DNA of 64,000 nucleotides from contig CP085825.1 of assembly GCA_020809705.1 (NCBI GenBank), positions 6,138,001-6,202,000 of the forward strand, read 5' to 3'. The DNA is from Calonectria ilicicola (Eukaryota; Ascomycota; Sordariomycetes; Hypocreales; Nectriaceae). The notes beneath the pieces were generated by a model. The model was not told where the DNA came from. It searched no databases and saw nothing but the letters and a program-made list of their open reading frames with translations. Position numbers and translations under genes: made by a program. Positions 10,685-20,102 of the stretch are shown here, one piece after another (within the stretch, counting starts at the first letter, position 1; each line of letters opens with the position of its first letter).

Positions 10685-12144
10685 ATGCGCAATAACTCTC
10701 TTGTCGCACTATGCACCATGTCAGATAAGGCATTCCCGGAAACTCAGTCCATGCAGGCCTCAGGCCTCCGTGATGAAGTGGCTGGTATGCAGTCTCCCCA
10801 ACTTGCCATGGAATCACACACAGCGGGCGGAACACCAGGCGATTCCTCTCCTTCCCCGAACTCCAACGCTGAGAATTCCAGAAAATCTGCAATTCCCAAG
10901 CAAAGAAAACAAACACAGCAACCCCCCGCGAAGAGGCCAAGCAGATCGTCGAAGGAACTTCTCGACCCCAAAAATTTCAAAGACGAAATGGTTTCTTGGT
11001 GCCTGGACAATTGGTTGGCGAGGGCCAAAGTCGTATATACGAATGGCGACATTGATGGGACAAGTCTTTGGAGTCCCAATTACGGCCAGGGAGAATATGG
11101 AGGGGGGTTTAACGTCTTCGACGGGTTTGACCGTACATGGTATGTGCCGACGGAAGATTCATCCCCACTCCCCGAGTCCAAGAAAAGCGTTCAGGAGCAG
11201 CTTGAGAAAAGAAATGCTGCTATGCAGGCCGTTTGCACCGCCGAGACCAACACAAATTTCATGACTAAAGTTAGGTCGATGTTGGAGCAAGAAACACGAA
11301 GCATGTGCCAAAATGAATGGGATGGCAACAGAAATAACCCCGCCAAACCAACACTTGATTTCTTTCAGATGGTCAAAATGGTGGCAAAGACGCGACTTTT
11401 GGAAGGCAAAGTCCTTTTACCCGAGTACTACCGGGTCTGCATTGTTGAACTCACTTCCGAGGGAAAGTTCTTTTCGCGACAGGTTGGGATGCCTGCTGAT
11501 ATTGACTTGGAAGGAGTTCGCCTCCGCCTTGACGCTTGGTCACCAGCTAATGATGACCAAAGCCGGGAGACCTTCAGTGCTGCCAACAAAAAGCTGAAGA
11601 GCGCAATGGATCATGGGACTGATGTAGGCAAGCAGAAAGCGGCATGCCTTCTCAAAGAGATGGAAAAACCTATCCTTGACCCTCTCAAAGAGGGAGGATC
11701 TTGGTTATATAAACTTCACGCCAAGGAGAACTACACTCTTCCGTATGGAAAAGGGCCTGGGAGGTTGAGCTCATGGCCTGGACTCAAAGATGCCGACTCA
11801 CTCAACACACTTATGGAGGGTGCGAAACGAGGAAAGACCGTGGTTCTGGCTCGAGTAAGTGACTTCCTCGGCTGAAATTAATTGATGCCATGTCTAATAA
11901 AGTATGAAAGCAATGGAAAATTAAGTTGCGAATAATCTGGCCGCAGATTAACCAACTAGAGCAATTTATTGTTCCCACAACGGCTGGAGAACCACAGCTT
12001 ACTGATGAACAATTTGAAATCCTGGACCAACTTCTTGCTGAGCAGAGCAGTGAGCAGAGGGAGGAAGGAAACAGACTTGCTTGTGTGTTAAATAAGATGG
12101 GAAAGCCGACACACAGTCTTGAGTTCGCGACAAATGGAGAGTAA
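10685..12144 (+). CDS. Unrecognised protein, two exons
   Basis: I do not recognise this family. Two exons, 10685-11854 and 11911-12144, joined in phase 0 across a 56-nt intron (GTAAGT donor, CTAAT branch, GAAAG acceptor), giving 467 residues. The first 90 residues are low-complexity (Ser/Pro/Gln/Lys, with KRPSRSSK that could serve as a nuclear signal). The rest looks globular with many Trp/Tyr/Phe (EMVSWCLDNWLARAKVVYT, YRVCIVELTSEGKFF), and exon 2 continues as a charged helical tail (WKIKLRIIWPQINQLEQF). No signal peptide, membrane segment or catalytic motif seen. A second in-frame ATG at 10718 (MSDKAFPETQ) may be the real start. First of three consecutive unrecognised plus-strand genes. Confidence 0.72.
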
Positions 12145-13021
12145 GCATGTTGGAAAACCGATGTTGGATTGAGTTATGTGCGATGGAGATGAGCAGATTG
12201 TACGAATATGCAGACTGTGGAGATCTGAAAGTATCATGACACCGGGTTACATAGTTGTGTGTTAAAATTATGAGTTTTATGAATAAAAAATACCAATTGA
12301 ATGATTCATGACAGCTGAGAGTCTAAAGTGTTTGCTGAGTGAGGTATGGTCGGTGTGTCATTGCACGCTCTCGGCCGGAACCTCTGTTCCTCCTACAACA
12401 ACGTAACGACCAACCACGGAGATTTAACATTATCATTGAATCAAACACCTCCCACCAAAAATTGCAGAAGAAGATATATATTTTTTAAAATGTGTCTTCC
12501 TTGCTTTCCCTGGACTTGGTCCAAATATGAAGATCCCCTGGATTCGATGCCTGAACAATCCGTTTGGGTGCATAATGGGCAGGAGTGGGCACTGCAAAGA
12601 GTGGTATGTATATCAATTTTTTTTAAATCATGGTTGTTTATTTTGATCTTTGATTGCGTTGGCCCAATAAAGTTGCTACGCGTCTAGTCGACGTTCGCCA
12701 GCCAACTCGGTTTGAATTGTTGAGTTGAGAGTGATGGGGCTGGAACCGGCCGCTTCCGTGTTTCTCCTTGCCTGTATGAAAATCGTTTGGCTTCTTTATT
12801 TTGAACTGAACTTTGGCGAGCCCAACAGGAGTGGGCAGGCTCTAAACGGGTATTTTTCACAACCTCACTCGAATACCTCAATTTCCACTCCTCCATAACT
12901 GCAACAGATGCAGTTGTCCCTTCATACCCCGGAAAAAAGGCATCTCGACTGGAACCTTGTTTCTTGGACCATTACATACTTGGTCGTTATTTCTCTACAT
13001 CTCGACTAAGACAATTCGAAG
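12145..13021. other. Intergenic region with one doubtful small ORF
   Basis: 0.88 kb between two unrecognised plus-strand genes. Apart from the small frame at 12490-12687 (listed separately) nothing is supported. Confidence 0.5.
12490..12687 (+). CDS. Possible small Trp-rich protein
   Basis: Starts MCLPCFPWTWSKYEDPLD and continues EWALQRV before a GTATGT donor at 12604. Joining to the AG at 12671-12672 removes 69 nt in frame and gives 42 residues ending LLRV; reading through gives 65 residues with the same stop. The composition (two Cys, several Trp) looks protein-like, but the frame is short, no branch site is clear and no family is recognised. Confidence 0.22.
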   Translation: MCLPCFPWTWSKYEDPLDSMPEQSVWVHNGQEWALQRVVCISIFFKSWLFILIFDCVGPIKLLRV

Positions 13022-14398
13022 ATGGCACCGTCACCCGCAGCAGGCGCAACCGGTGCCAAATCCCCCAAGGCGACGCGACGGCTCAAAACACCTGAACCTC
13101 GCCAGGTGCACTTTGACGGGGCCGAAGATGTACCGTATTCCTACATGAACAGATCTACGCATCCTGAGAAAACACACGGTTTCACCACTGCCAACTCGCC
13201 GAGTGGTGGTTTCAGCAGCACAGCACAGAACAACAAAGAAAACAGTGACAAGAAGCCTGATCCTACCCCCGACCATTTTCCTCAAGTCGGTGTTGCGCCT
13301 GGAAGTAATCTGCAGTGGCATACAGCTGCCAACCCTTCCTTGAGCATTAGTCACCAACTGGCTAACACCTATACCTACACCACCAATCCTCAGCAACAAC
13401 GTCAGCAACCCATTTTTCTTTCATCACAACAATTTCTCCCGCCAGGCACCCAAGCAGCTCAGGCATTTTCTCAGCAACCTTCCGCTGTCACCTACATCGG
13501 TGTTCATCCACAACCATCTCAGACAAACATGAGCGATTACCAAAACACGGCGCCTCCTCCTACTGGCGTCCACTTCCAACCACCTGTTCCAGATACGACG
13601 TTTGGTCCTATTCCTCATGTCTACGTGCCTCGCTTTGACGGGGGCCTCGTTCCTGGCATGCCAGTTCCTGGTGTTCAAGTCGGTGTCCCTTCTGTTCATG
13701 TTCTTTCTCCCCTTACCTCTGCCATGTCACCCGCTTGCTTCACCGTGGTTCTTCCAAGGACGTTTTATCTCAACGGTTACACCTATCATGCAAGTAGTGC
13801 TGGTGACTATTATATTCCGCCTCGCACGTTTCTACTTTCTCAAGCATCATCCAGTCAAGTGGCTCGTTGTTGCTTTGCTAAAAACACACCTGGGCTTCGC
13901 TTTGCTAACATTTTCTCACAGCAGCCAGCTGTAGGCGTTCCGCCTCAACCCAGCAGCTACGTTGTCGCCCAGCAACCTTACCTTGTTCAGCAACCAGTCG
14001 TGGGTCAGCAACATGTCATACTAAACGGCCAACCGGCAATTGTGTCTCAGGCACAACCTATGACTGGTGTCCCCACGGTTGGACTGACTGGTGGTGCTGC
14101 CGTTTCCGGAGGAATCCCCGTCATTGCAGGTAATTCTGGTCATTATGTCCCTGAAGTCTCTGGGTTGGGTCGTACTGCTGGCGAGGAGATGCTTCGTCAG
14201 GCCAACTTTGCCCAGTCGAACCGTCTGTATGAGCCGCAGGACTTCAAGCCCTCAGACGATGACCCTAGCCGTTTTTATTTTGTGCGTGAGGTTGACGGGG
14301 TTTGGACCCAGCGCAGCCGACACGATATTGACAACATGGGGGATTGCCGCTGGTACGTCACTGACCAGGGTTGGTTTTACGCTGTGCGACTGGCTTAG
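13022..14398 (+). CDS. Unrecognised Pro/Gln-rich low-complexity protein
   Basis: Open frame of 458 codons, rich in Pro, Gln, Val, Gly and Ser, with many short P-x-V and QQP units (VGVPPQPSSYVVAQQPYLVQQ). Near the N-terminus is RQVHFDG, which fits the RVxF type of protein-phosphatase-1 docking motif. The last 45 residues are different: compact and aromatic (FYFVREVDGVWTQRSRHDI, CRWYVTDQGWFYAVRLA), suggesting a small folded C-terminal module. A strong branch and acceptor (GCTAACATTTTCTCACAG, ending 13921) lies inside the frame; with a weak donor GTGGCT at 13859 it would remove 63 nt without changing frame, shortening the protein by 21 residues. No targeting signal or enzyme motif. Function unknown. 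Confidence 0.65.
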   Translation: MAPSPAAGATGAKSPKATRRLKTPEPRQVHFDGAEDVPYSYMNRSTHPEKTHGFTTANSPSGGFSSTAQNNKENSDKKPDPTPDHFPQVGVAPGSNLQWHTAANPSLSISHQLANTYTYTTNPQQQRQQPIFLSSQQFLPPGTQAAQAFSQQPSAVTYIGVHPQPSQTNMSDYQNTAPPPTGVHFQPPVPDTTFGPIPHVYVPRFDGGLVPGMPVPGVQVGVPSVHVLSPLTSAMSPACFTVVLPRTFYLNGYTYHASSAGDYYIPPRTFLLSQASSSQVARCCFAKNTPGLRFANIFSQQPAVGVPPQPSSYVVAQQPYLVQQPVVGQQHVILNGQPAIVSQAQPMTGVPTVGLTGGAAVSGGIPVIAGNSGHYVPEVSGLGRTAGEEMLRQANFAQSNRLYEPQDFKPSDDDPSRFYFVREVDGVWTQRSRHDIDNMGDCRWYVTDQGWFYAVRLA

Positions 14399-15509
14399 TC
14401 GTCGACGGCTGCTATGTGAGTTTAGATGTCGTCAACATTTTAGCCATGGTTGGTACCTAATAACATGCCTAGAAATGCCCATCTAAATCCCCCAAAGAAA
14501 AAAAAAGATTGCTTTTGCGGTATGCACATTACGAAGCATGTAAAGAAAACTCACTCAACTTTTAGAATAAAACTAATATCGAGGAACAATAGACTGTTTC
14601 TACAGTTTTGTTCCGATCCAGGCTTATTAACCGGACTGAGAGGTTTGGGAAGTACTTGTTTTTTCTTTTTCAGGTATGTCCTCCAGGCAAAGATGAGACA
14701 TTCATTGCTAATCGATTTGTAGTCATAAGGAAAGGACCTTTGCGATTGTGATGCGAACACTCTGCGATTGAGTCCCGGAATGAAAGGATTTTCGATGACG
14801 GTACTCGACAAAAGGACGGCATTACGATGGGACCAGTGAACTAGGCGACTGTGCTTTTGCTCTATATCTTCACAAGGCACACATTTATGTCTCCTTAAGA
14901 ATTGTTGCGTCCCGTTCTGGTTCATTCGAAGGGATTGATCATCAATTGATATCGCAATAAAAATCTCGTATCTTGGCACAGTGTTGAAGCATTTGATGTG
15001 AATGAAGCCTCTCGATTCTAAGTTCTTATTCTTAAATTGCTATGACACCCAAACTTCGTACCACGCAACTTCATGATAGAAAGCATAATGTAGTTTGTCA
15101 GTCATTTTAGGGGGCGAGAAGTAATGCTCACCGACATGATTGGCCTTTGATTCAGATCAATGTACGGAACGTATAATCGGAAGCATTTGCGAGTTTGACC
15201 TCAAGGATTGCGCTCAAATCAGGGCGGAGAGTGCTGGTGTTTATTGTAGTCAAAATATTTCGTAAAGAAGGTAGGGACTTCAAAAACACATCATTGCAGA
15301 CTGAACTTTTCTCTGGCTGGCAGTGTGTGCCATTTGCGAACACTTGGCTAGCGTGGTCGATTCCTAAGGTATCTACCCATTCATTCTAGGTAAACAAACA
15401 AACTTGGTTCTGAAGAGAAAAAAAACTTCCCATTAATTTGTCCTCGCAGACGCTACAGAATCAGAAACCGAACCCTCTCGGCTGGCCCCGAGATGGGCTA
15501 ATTGCTAAA
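14399..15509. other. Intergenic region, possible extra 5' exon of the next gene
   Basis: 1.1 kb between the two low-complexity genes. A minus-strand frame of 142 codons (14551-14979) has no recognisable features. A frame at about 15180-15368 ends in a donor-like AAG|GTATCT in phase 0 with the acceptor TCGCAG at 15444-15449, so it may be an upstream exon, but it has no ATG. Confidence 0.4.
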
Positions 15510-17870
15510 ATGCCTGCACGCAAAGTCACTGGCCCATCGCTCTTTTGCGAATGGGTTGTCGGTACCACCATTCCTTCCGCTATTAAGCCTCCTCCTAAGC
15601 CTAAACCATCACCCAAAATGAGATTTAGAGATGTTGTCAAGGTTCAAGTTACTACCGATGATGAATCAGAGGAGGATACTGTTCATATCACGTACCCGAG
15701 AACAGGTCGCACGATACCACCCACATCTCCCAACGATGCGGAAGAAGTCAAGGAAGAGGCCACCGAAGAAACCACGGAAGAGGAAACGGAAGAAGTGGTG
15801 AAAAAGGTCCGTTTCGAGAAAGATATCAAACCGGCACCCATCAAATCGGCTTTGAAGAAGACAAAGGCTCCTGCCCTTGAACCTGAAGAGACGTCCGATT
15901 CCGAAACCGAAGCGAAAACAGATTCTGGAGCCGAGAGCCTAGAAGAACCCGCGAGAATCACCAAGAGCAAGAAAAAAAGGCAGAAGCAGAAACAAGCATC
16001 TGAAACAGATAGCGAATATGACTCGGATCCTCACCCTACATGTAAATGCGATAGCTGTGCTAAGGGACGAGAAATGCTGGGTAAAGTCTGCAAGAAACAC
16101 GCAACGAGTGGCAGCGATACAACTATTGAACCGTCAGAGTCTGACACCGATACCTCCTCGACGAAGGACAAGAAGAAGAACGGTGGCAACGGCAAAAAGG
16201 GTAGCGGTAAAAAAGGCAAAGATTCAGACACTGAGGGCGAGACGTCTGAATCATCCAAGGACGCTTCGGAATCCGAGACCGAGAAGACCCCGAAGGCAAA
16301 GAACAAGCCCAAGGAAAAGGCGACCAAAAAGGAAGAATCAAAGAGTGAAGCATCTGATACAGGTGCTGAGACGTCTGATTCTCAAACCGAGACTCCAACC
16401 AAGTCCAAGAAGCAGCAAAAGAAGCAGGCGTCCAAGAAGAAGTCCGAACCGGAACCAGAACCGGAGGTGGATCAAGAGGCTCAGCCTGAATCAGGGATTG
16501 AGGCTGACGACGAAGCTGAGGATAAGGGCGATGGGGAGCCAGCTTCGAACAAGAAACAGCGAAATAAAACAAAGAAAGTTCAACTGTCTCCATCGGAACA
16601 ACCATCTTCCAAGAAGTCCAAATCCAAGAGCGAGAAGAGGAAGGAAAAGAGCGACCAGCCAGAAGGGTTCCCTTCTCCAAATATTCGTCGCCCAAATCTC
16701 ATTCAGCCAGTTCGTGCTGAAGTGGTTCAGACAGAACGCGTGGTCGAGGGCCCCCTGGATCCGCCCCCCAATGCCTACTACGACCCTTCGCACAATGTCG
16801 TGAGAGTTTACTACGGACCTGTTTACGGCAATCACCATGGGTACGCTCTTTATCCCGACCAAGGCGGTACGAAGCCTCTTCCAGTGGGGACACCACATCC
16901 AACTCAAAATCCTTACTTTCACGGCTTCAATCCTCAACAAATGCTGCCACCGCCGCAGCAGCAACAAGGATATGGATACAATACCATCCCAATCACCCAG
17001 GGTATGCCCGTAGTAGGACAGCAGGTCGGAATGGTCCCTCCACCTGGGTTCCCTCAGGTTATCCCAGGTCCGCCTGCCACTCATCAAGTAGGCCAAGAGG
17101 CACCAGCCGACAACGGACCGTACATGTCTGGGGCTCTTTTACCTCCTCCATCTAGCAAGGACAAGGACAAAGATGGTGTCAACAATGTCGGCCCCGATGA
17201 CAATAAGGTGTGTTTATGTGCTCTCGGATATGTCTCTCATCTACCGTGACGTACTGATCATGTCTAGGAACCAAAGAATCCATACTACAATCCTTCACGA
17301 GCCCGTTCGCAGTTTAGTGCCTACGGGAGCGCCAGTCGTCGCCACGCCTCAGGGACGAATCCTTCTGCACAGGAAGGTGACCGGTCAGGGTCCAATCAAG
17401 GGTGGTCCAACAACAACGATGGAGCCGGCGACCAGGGCGGAACCTGGGGAGACCAGGAGCGCAAGTCAGAAGACTGGAGGGGATCGCAAGGCCAACAGAC
17501 CCAAGGCGGTTGGGACGGTGGCTCGAATCGTGGTTCGAATCGTGGCTCGAACCGCGGCTCAAACCATGGGTCCCAAAGGAGTAATGGGACACAGAGAAAA
17601 CAGGGAGATCACTGGGGGGAAGACACATTCCCTGGAAATAACAAGTATGGGCCGGACGATTGGAACAACCACGAGGATCAATTGCCCAGTGACAAAGTTC
17701 CTGTTCCTGCTTCTGATTGGGATCAAAATGCTGGGGATAGCTATAATGGTGGGACAAAGAGCAACATCATGCCGGGGACTTGGGTCGACACTCCTGCCGT
17801 GGCAGGGCAGCCATACTGGGCAGATCAGTCGTGCGCAGTTGACACGGGAGGAGCCGCTGAAAATTGGTGA
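15510..17870 (+). CDS. Unrecognised polyampholyte protein with alternating acidic and Lys-rich blocks
   Basis: Two exons, 15510-17207 and 17268-17870, joined in phase 0 over a 60-nt intron (GTGTGT donor, TCTAG acceptor); 766 residues from the ATG at 15510. Regions in order: a short N-terminal segment (MPARKVTGPSLFCEW); an acidic stretch with KKVRFEKD, an RVxF-like docking motif; about six alternations of Ser/Glu/Asp boxes (SESDTDTSS, TSESSKDASESETEK) with Lys-rich boxes (KDKKKNGGNGKKGSGKKGK), with a small Cys patch between them (CKCDSCAKGREMLGKVCKK); a Tyr/Pro/Gly/Gln-rich region (NAYYDPSHNVVRVYYGPVYG); and, in exon 2, an Asn/Gly/Ser/Trp-rich tail with SNRGS repeats. The alternation resembles nucleolar Nopp140/Srp40 proteins, but their C-terminal domain is not seen. 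The frame extends upstream to an acceptor at 15449, so an extra 5' exon is possible. Confidence 0.7.
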
Positions 17871-18365
17871 CGAACCGCTCATTTAGAGGTTTGATAGAAT
17901 GCATCTAATATGATATATGTGAAAAGTGGTATCCATAGACAGACAAGAGATTCAATAATGCACTAATATTCCGCTCCGAAAAATGCATCGAGATGCGCTG
18001 ACCCATCCAATTCTCCCGCAGATTGCGATGCCAAAACCAAAAGAAAAGGGAAAAAAAAGAAAGGAAGTAAAAGGAAAACAAAGAACAAAACCACCGTCGC
18101 CAATGGTGCTCGACAAAAAAACAAGACATGACTTTTCACTCAGAGGATTGTGCAGTTGGTGAGGGACCTGATAGGACGCTAATTAGTTTGGGCCTGCAAC
18201 ATAAAAATTCAATCTTAGCCCCAACTCTCATCAAAAGACGGCGACAGCAAGCATAGAGAAGATGCAGGCGGGAGTGACGTCGGTGATGGGGTGTCAAAGG
18301 CAGGGCTGAGGGCGTGGTGTAGCAGAAGAGTGATACAAGAGGGAGGCTGAAAAAAAAAAAATCAC
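17871..18365. other. Convergent 3' intergenic region
   Basis: Between the polyampholyte gene and the RING/LON gene. Purine-rich on the plus strand around 18035-18120 and with an A-run ending at 18360; no gene seen. Confidence 0.6.
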
Positions 18366-20102
18366 TTACCATCGAGATGATTCCCATTCAATGATCCACA
18401 TGCAACAAATCTTGAGGCGTTCGCGAACACTTGAGGTGCCTAGCAGGCGGTACTTCTCAACCTCCTTGACAGGGAGGATGCTCGCAAACCACCAGGGGAA
18501 GATGGCAGCGTCTTCGGGACACTCTCCGTAGATGGATAGCATGCGTTCCGTTAGCCAGGGAACGCTCTGTTGGCGCATGCGCACAACAAATTCCGAGGCG
18601 AATTGCATCAGACCCTGCGTCGACATGGCTTCAATGTCGGCAGCTGTGATTGGGTCTGGGGCCTGATCCGGGTGGGAGGACGATTCTTCGTGTTCATCAT
18701 CAGGGTGCGGCTTATCTTCTGCGCTTGTAGACACAGAGGCAGTGACCTGGTCGCTCTGTGAAGCAGCTTCGGCGGCCTCCATGGTTTCCTCTTCCTCTAA
18801 ACTCACATCATCGACACGCTCCGTCTTGCCCACGATGTAGCCATCGAAATAACCATGACGAAGAACCCGGAATCTGGAGAGACCGACAGTTTCGATAAGA
18901 CTTCGTCCGTCAGGGAAGTATTGAACATTGACAATGCGCAGCAACGTCCCAAGTTCCTGAAAATCTGTGTCGTCCGGTCCTGTAGGTTGTTTGGGAAGGA
19001 CCATGCCAAAAGTGCGGTTTCCTTCAAGAGCGCGACGGATCAGGAGACGATACCGGGGTTCGAAAACATGGAGAAAAGATGACATGCGAGGGAAGGCCAG
19101 GGTGCAGACGAATAGAGGGAAATCGTAGTCGTCAAGTTGGCTTGCGCTCTCAGCGGCGACAATCTCCTCCCGGGTCTTGACCTCGTCAGGCCAAAGCGCC
19201 TCGATGATGCTAGTCAGGGTCTTGTTCGAGGGACATGTGGAACGATTGAGCAGTGGGTTTATGGCGAGTTGGCGCCGACATATGGGACAGTAGCGCGAGT
19301 GATCGAGGATGCGATGAAGACAGGAGCGACAAAAGGTGTGACCACACCCCGTCGTCAGGGGGTCACAGAACAAGGCGTAGCACACTTGGCAATCCATCTC
19401 TGCGCGCGTACTCTCCTGGATCTTGGTCATCAGGGCATCTTCACTGTCCTCGTTGGGTGAGGCTGAGACTTGGTCATACGTAACATCCTCCTCATAACCA
19501 AGGTCACCTTCCTCGGCGAGCGTGTAAGTCGAGACAAGCTTCCCGCCCTGCATGACCCGCGAGCCTTCGTGATCCTCCCTCAGCGATGGAACGCCAGCCG
19601 CAGCCCAGGGGTCCTGTTTTAGGACGCGGGTAAAGACGTCCAAGTCGACATTCTCCGTTTTCCTCCGGTCCATCTCATCTCTGAGGTTTTGCGACACCTT
19701 GTTCAGGACCACATCGACATTGCAATCCTCCAGAGCATGTTCTCTGCCGCAGCCAGCAAAAGGACACCGAAGACCGCGCAGGCGATTGGGGATGGCGGGG
19801 TACGAGATGTTGGTGCGCAGGTGTGTTTCGGGCAAGCAGCCCCGGCAGATACTGTTACCGCATGGGAGGCAGACGGGATCGCGCAATGGCGCGGAGCAAA
19901 TGCGGCATTGGAAGAGTCGAACGAGCTCGCGGGGCCCGAACGATGCCGGAGGCGGGGCTTGTTCGGTATCAGACAGCCTGGGGCCGACAAGGTCGAGGTC
20001 GAGGTCGAGGTCCGGTTCGGTGCTAAAGTCGGGACCAGTGTCTGGGTCGCCCCGCGACTCGTGAGGACCGGGAAGTGGTCTGGGCGCCGTTGTCGGTGGC
20101 AT
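18366..20102 (-). CDS. Two-RING plus LON-domain protein (LONRF/CrgA-like)
   Basis: Probable E3 ubiquitin ligase of the LONRF type. Single exon, 578 residues. An N-terminal Pro/Asp-rich segment includes DLDLDLDL. A first RING-like cysteine cluster lies at about 65-118 (FQCRICSAPLRDPVCLPCGN), then a canonical C3HC4 RING at 238-276 (CQVCYALFCDPLTTGCGHTF, YCPICRRQL). From about 328 a Lon N-terminal substrate-binding-like domain follows (DFPLFVCTLAFPRMSSFLHV, FEPRYRLLIRRAL), interrupted by an acidic Ser/Glu-rich insert, and closing with SVRERLKICCMWIIEWESSRW. No Lon ATPase or protease domain is present, so databases that call such proteins ATP-dependent protease are misleading. The stop TAA at 18368-18366 is embedded in TGGTAAGT, which also reads as a splice donor, so a further 3' exon cannot be excluded. 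Confidence 0.9.
   Translation of the reverse strand: MPPTTAPRPLPGPHESRGDPDTGPDFSTEPDLDLDLDLVGPRLSDTEQAPPPASFGPRELVRLFQCRICSAPLRDPVCLPCGNSICRGCLPETHLRTNISYPAIPNRLRGLRCPFAGCGREHALEDCNVDVVLNKVSQNLRDEMDRRKTENVDLDVFTRVLKQDPWAAAGVPSLREDHEGSRVMQGGKLVSTYTLAEEGDLGYEEDVTYDQVSASPNEDSEDALMTKIQESTRAEMDCQVCYALFCDPLTTGCGHTFCRSCLHRILDHSRYCPICRRQLAINPLLNRSTCPSNKTLTSIIEALWPDEVKTREEIVAAESASQLDDYDFPLFVCTLAFPRMSSFLHVFEPRYRLLIRRALEGNRTFGMVLPKQPTGPDDTDFQELGTLLRIVNVQYFPDGRSLIETVGLSRFRVLRHGYFDGYIVGKTERVDDVSLEEEETMEAAEAASQSDQVTASVSTSAEDKPHPDDEHEESSSHPDQAPDPITAADIEAMSTQGLMQFASEFVVRMRQQSVPWLTERMLSIYGECPEDAAIFPWWFASILPVKEVEKYRLLGTSSVRERLKICCMWIIEWESSRW

Noticed and set aside
14551..14979. 142-codon minus-strand frame
   Set aside because: No recognisable domain, no splice signals, no upstream features; kept only as a note.
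15683..17096. Long antisense and alternate-frame stretches over the polyampholyte gene
   Set aside because: Result of biased codon composition; translations are Arg- or Ser-rich shadows without structure.
18338..18369. A 23-nt intron at the end of the RING/LON gene (GTAAGT to T-run CAG)
   Set aside because: Far shorter than any other intron here (about 45 nt minimum); the Trp-stop end looks normal for the family.
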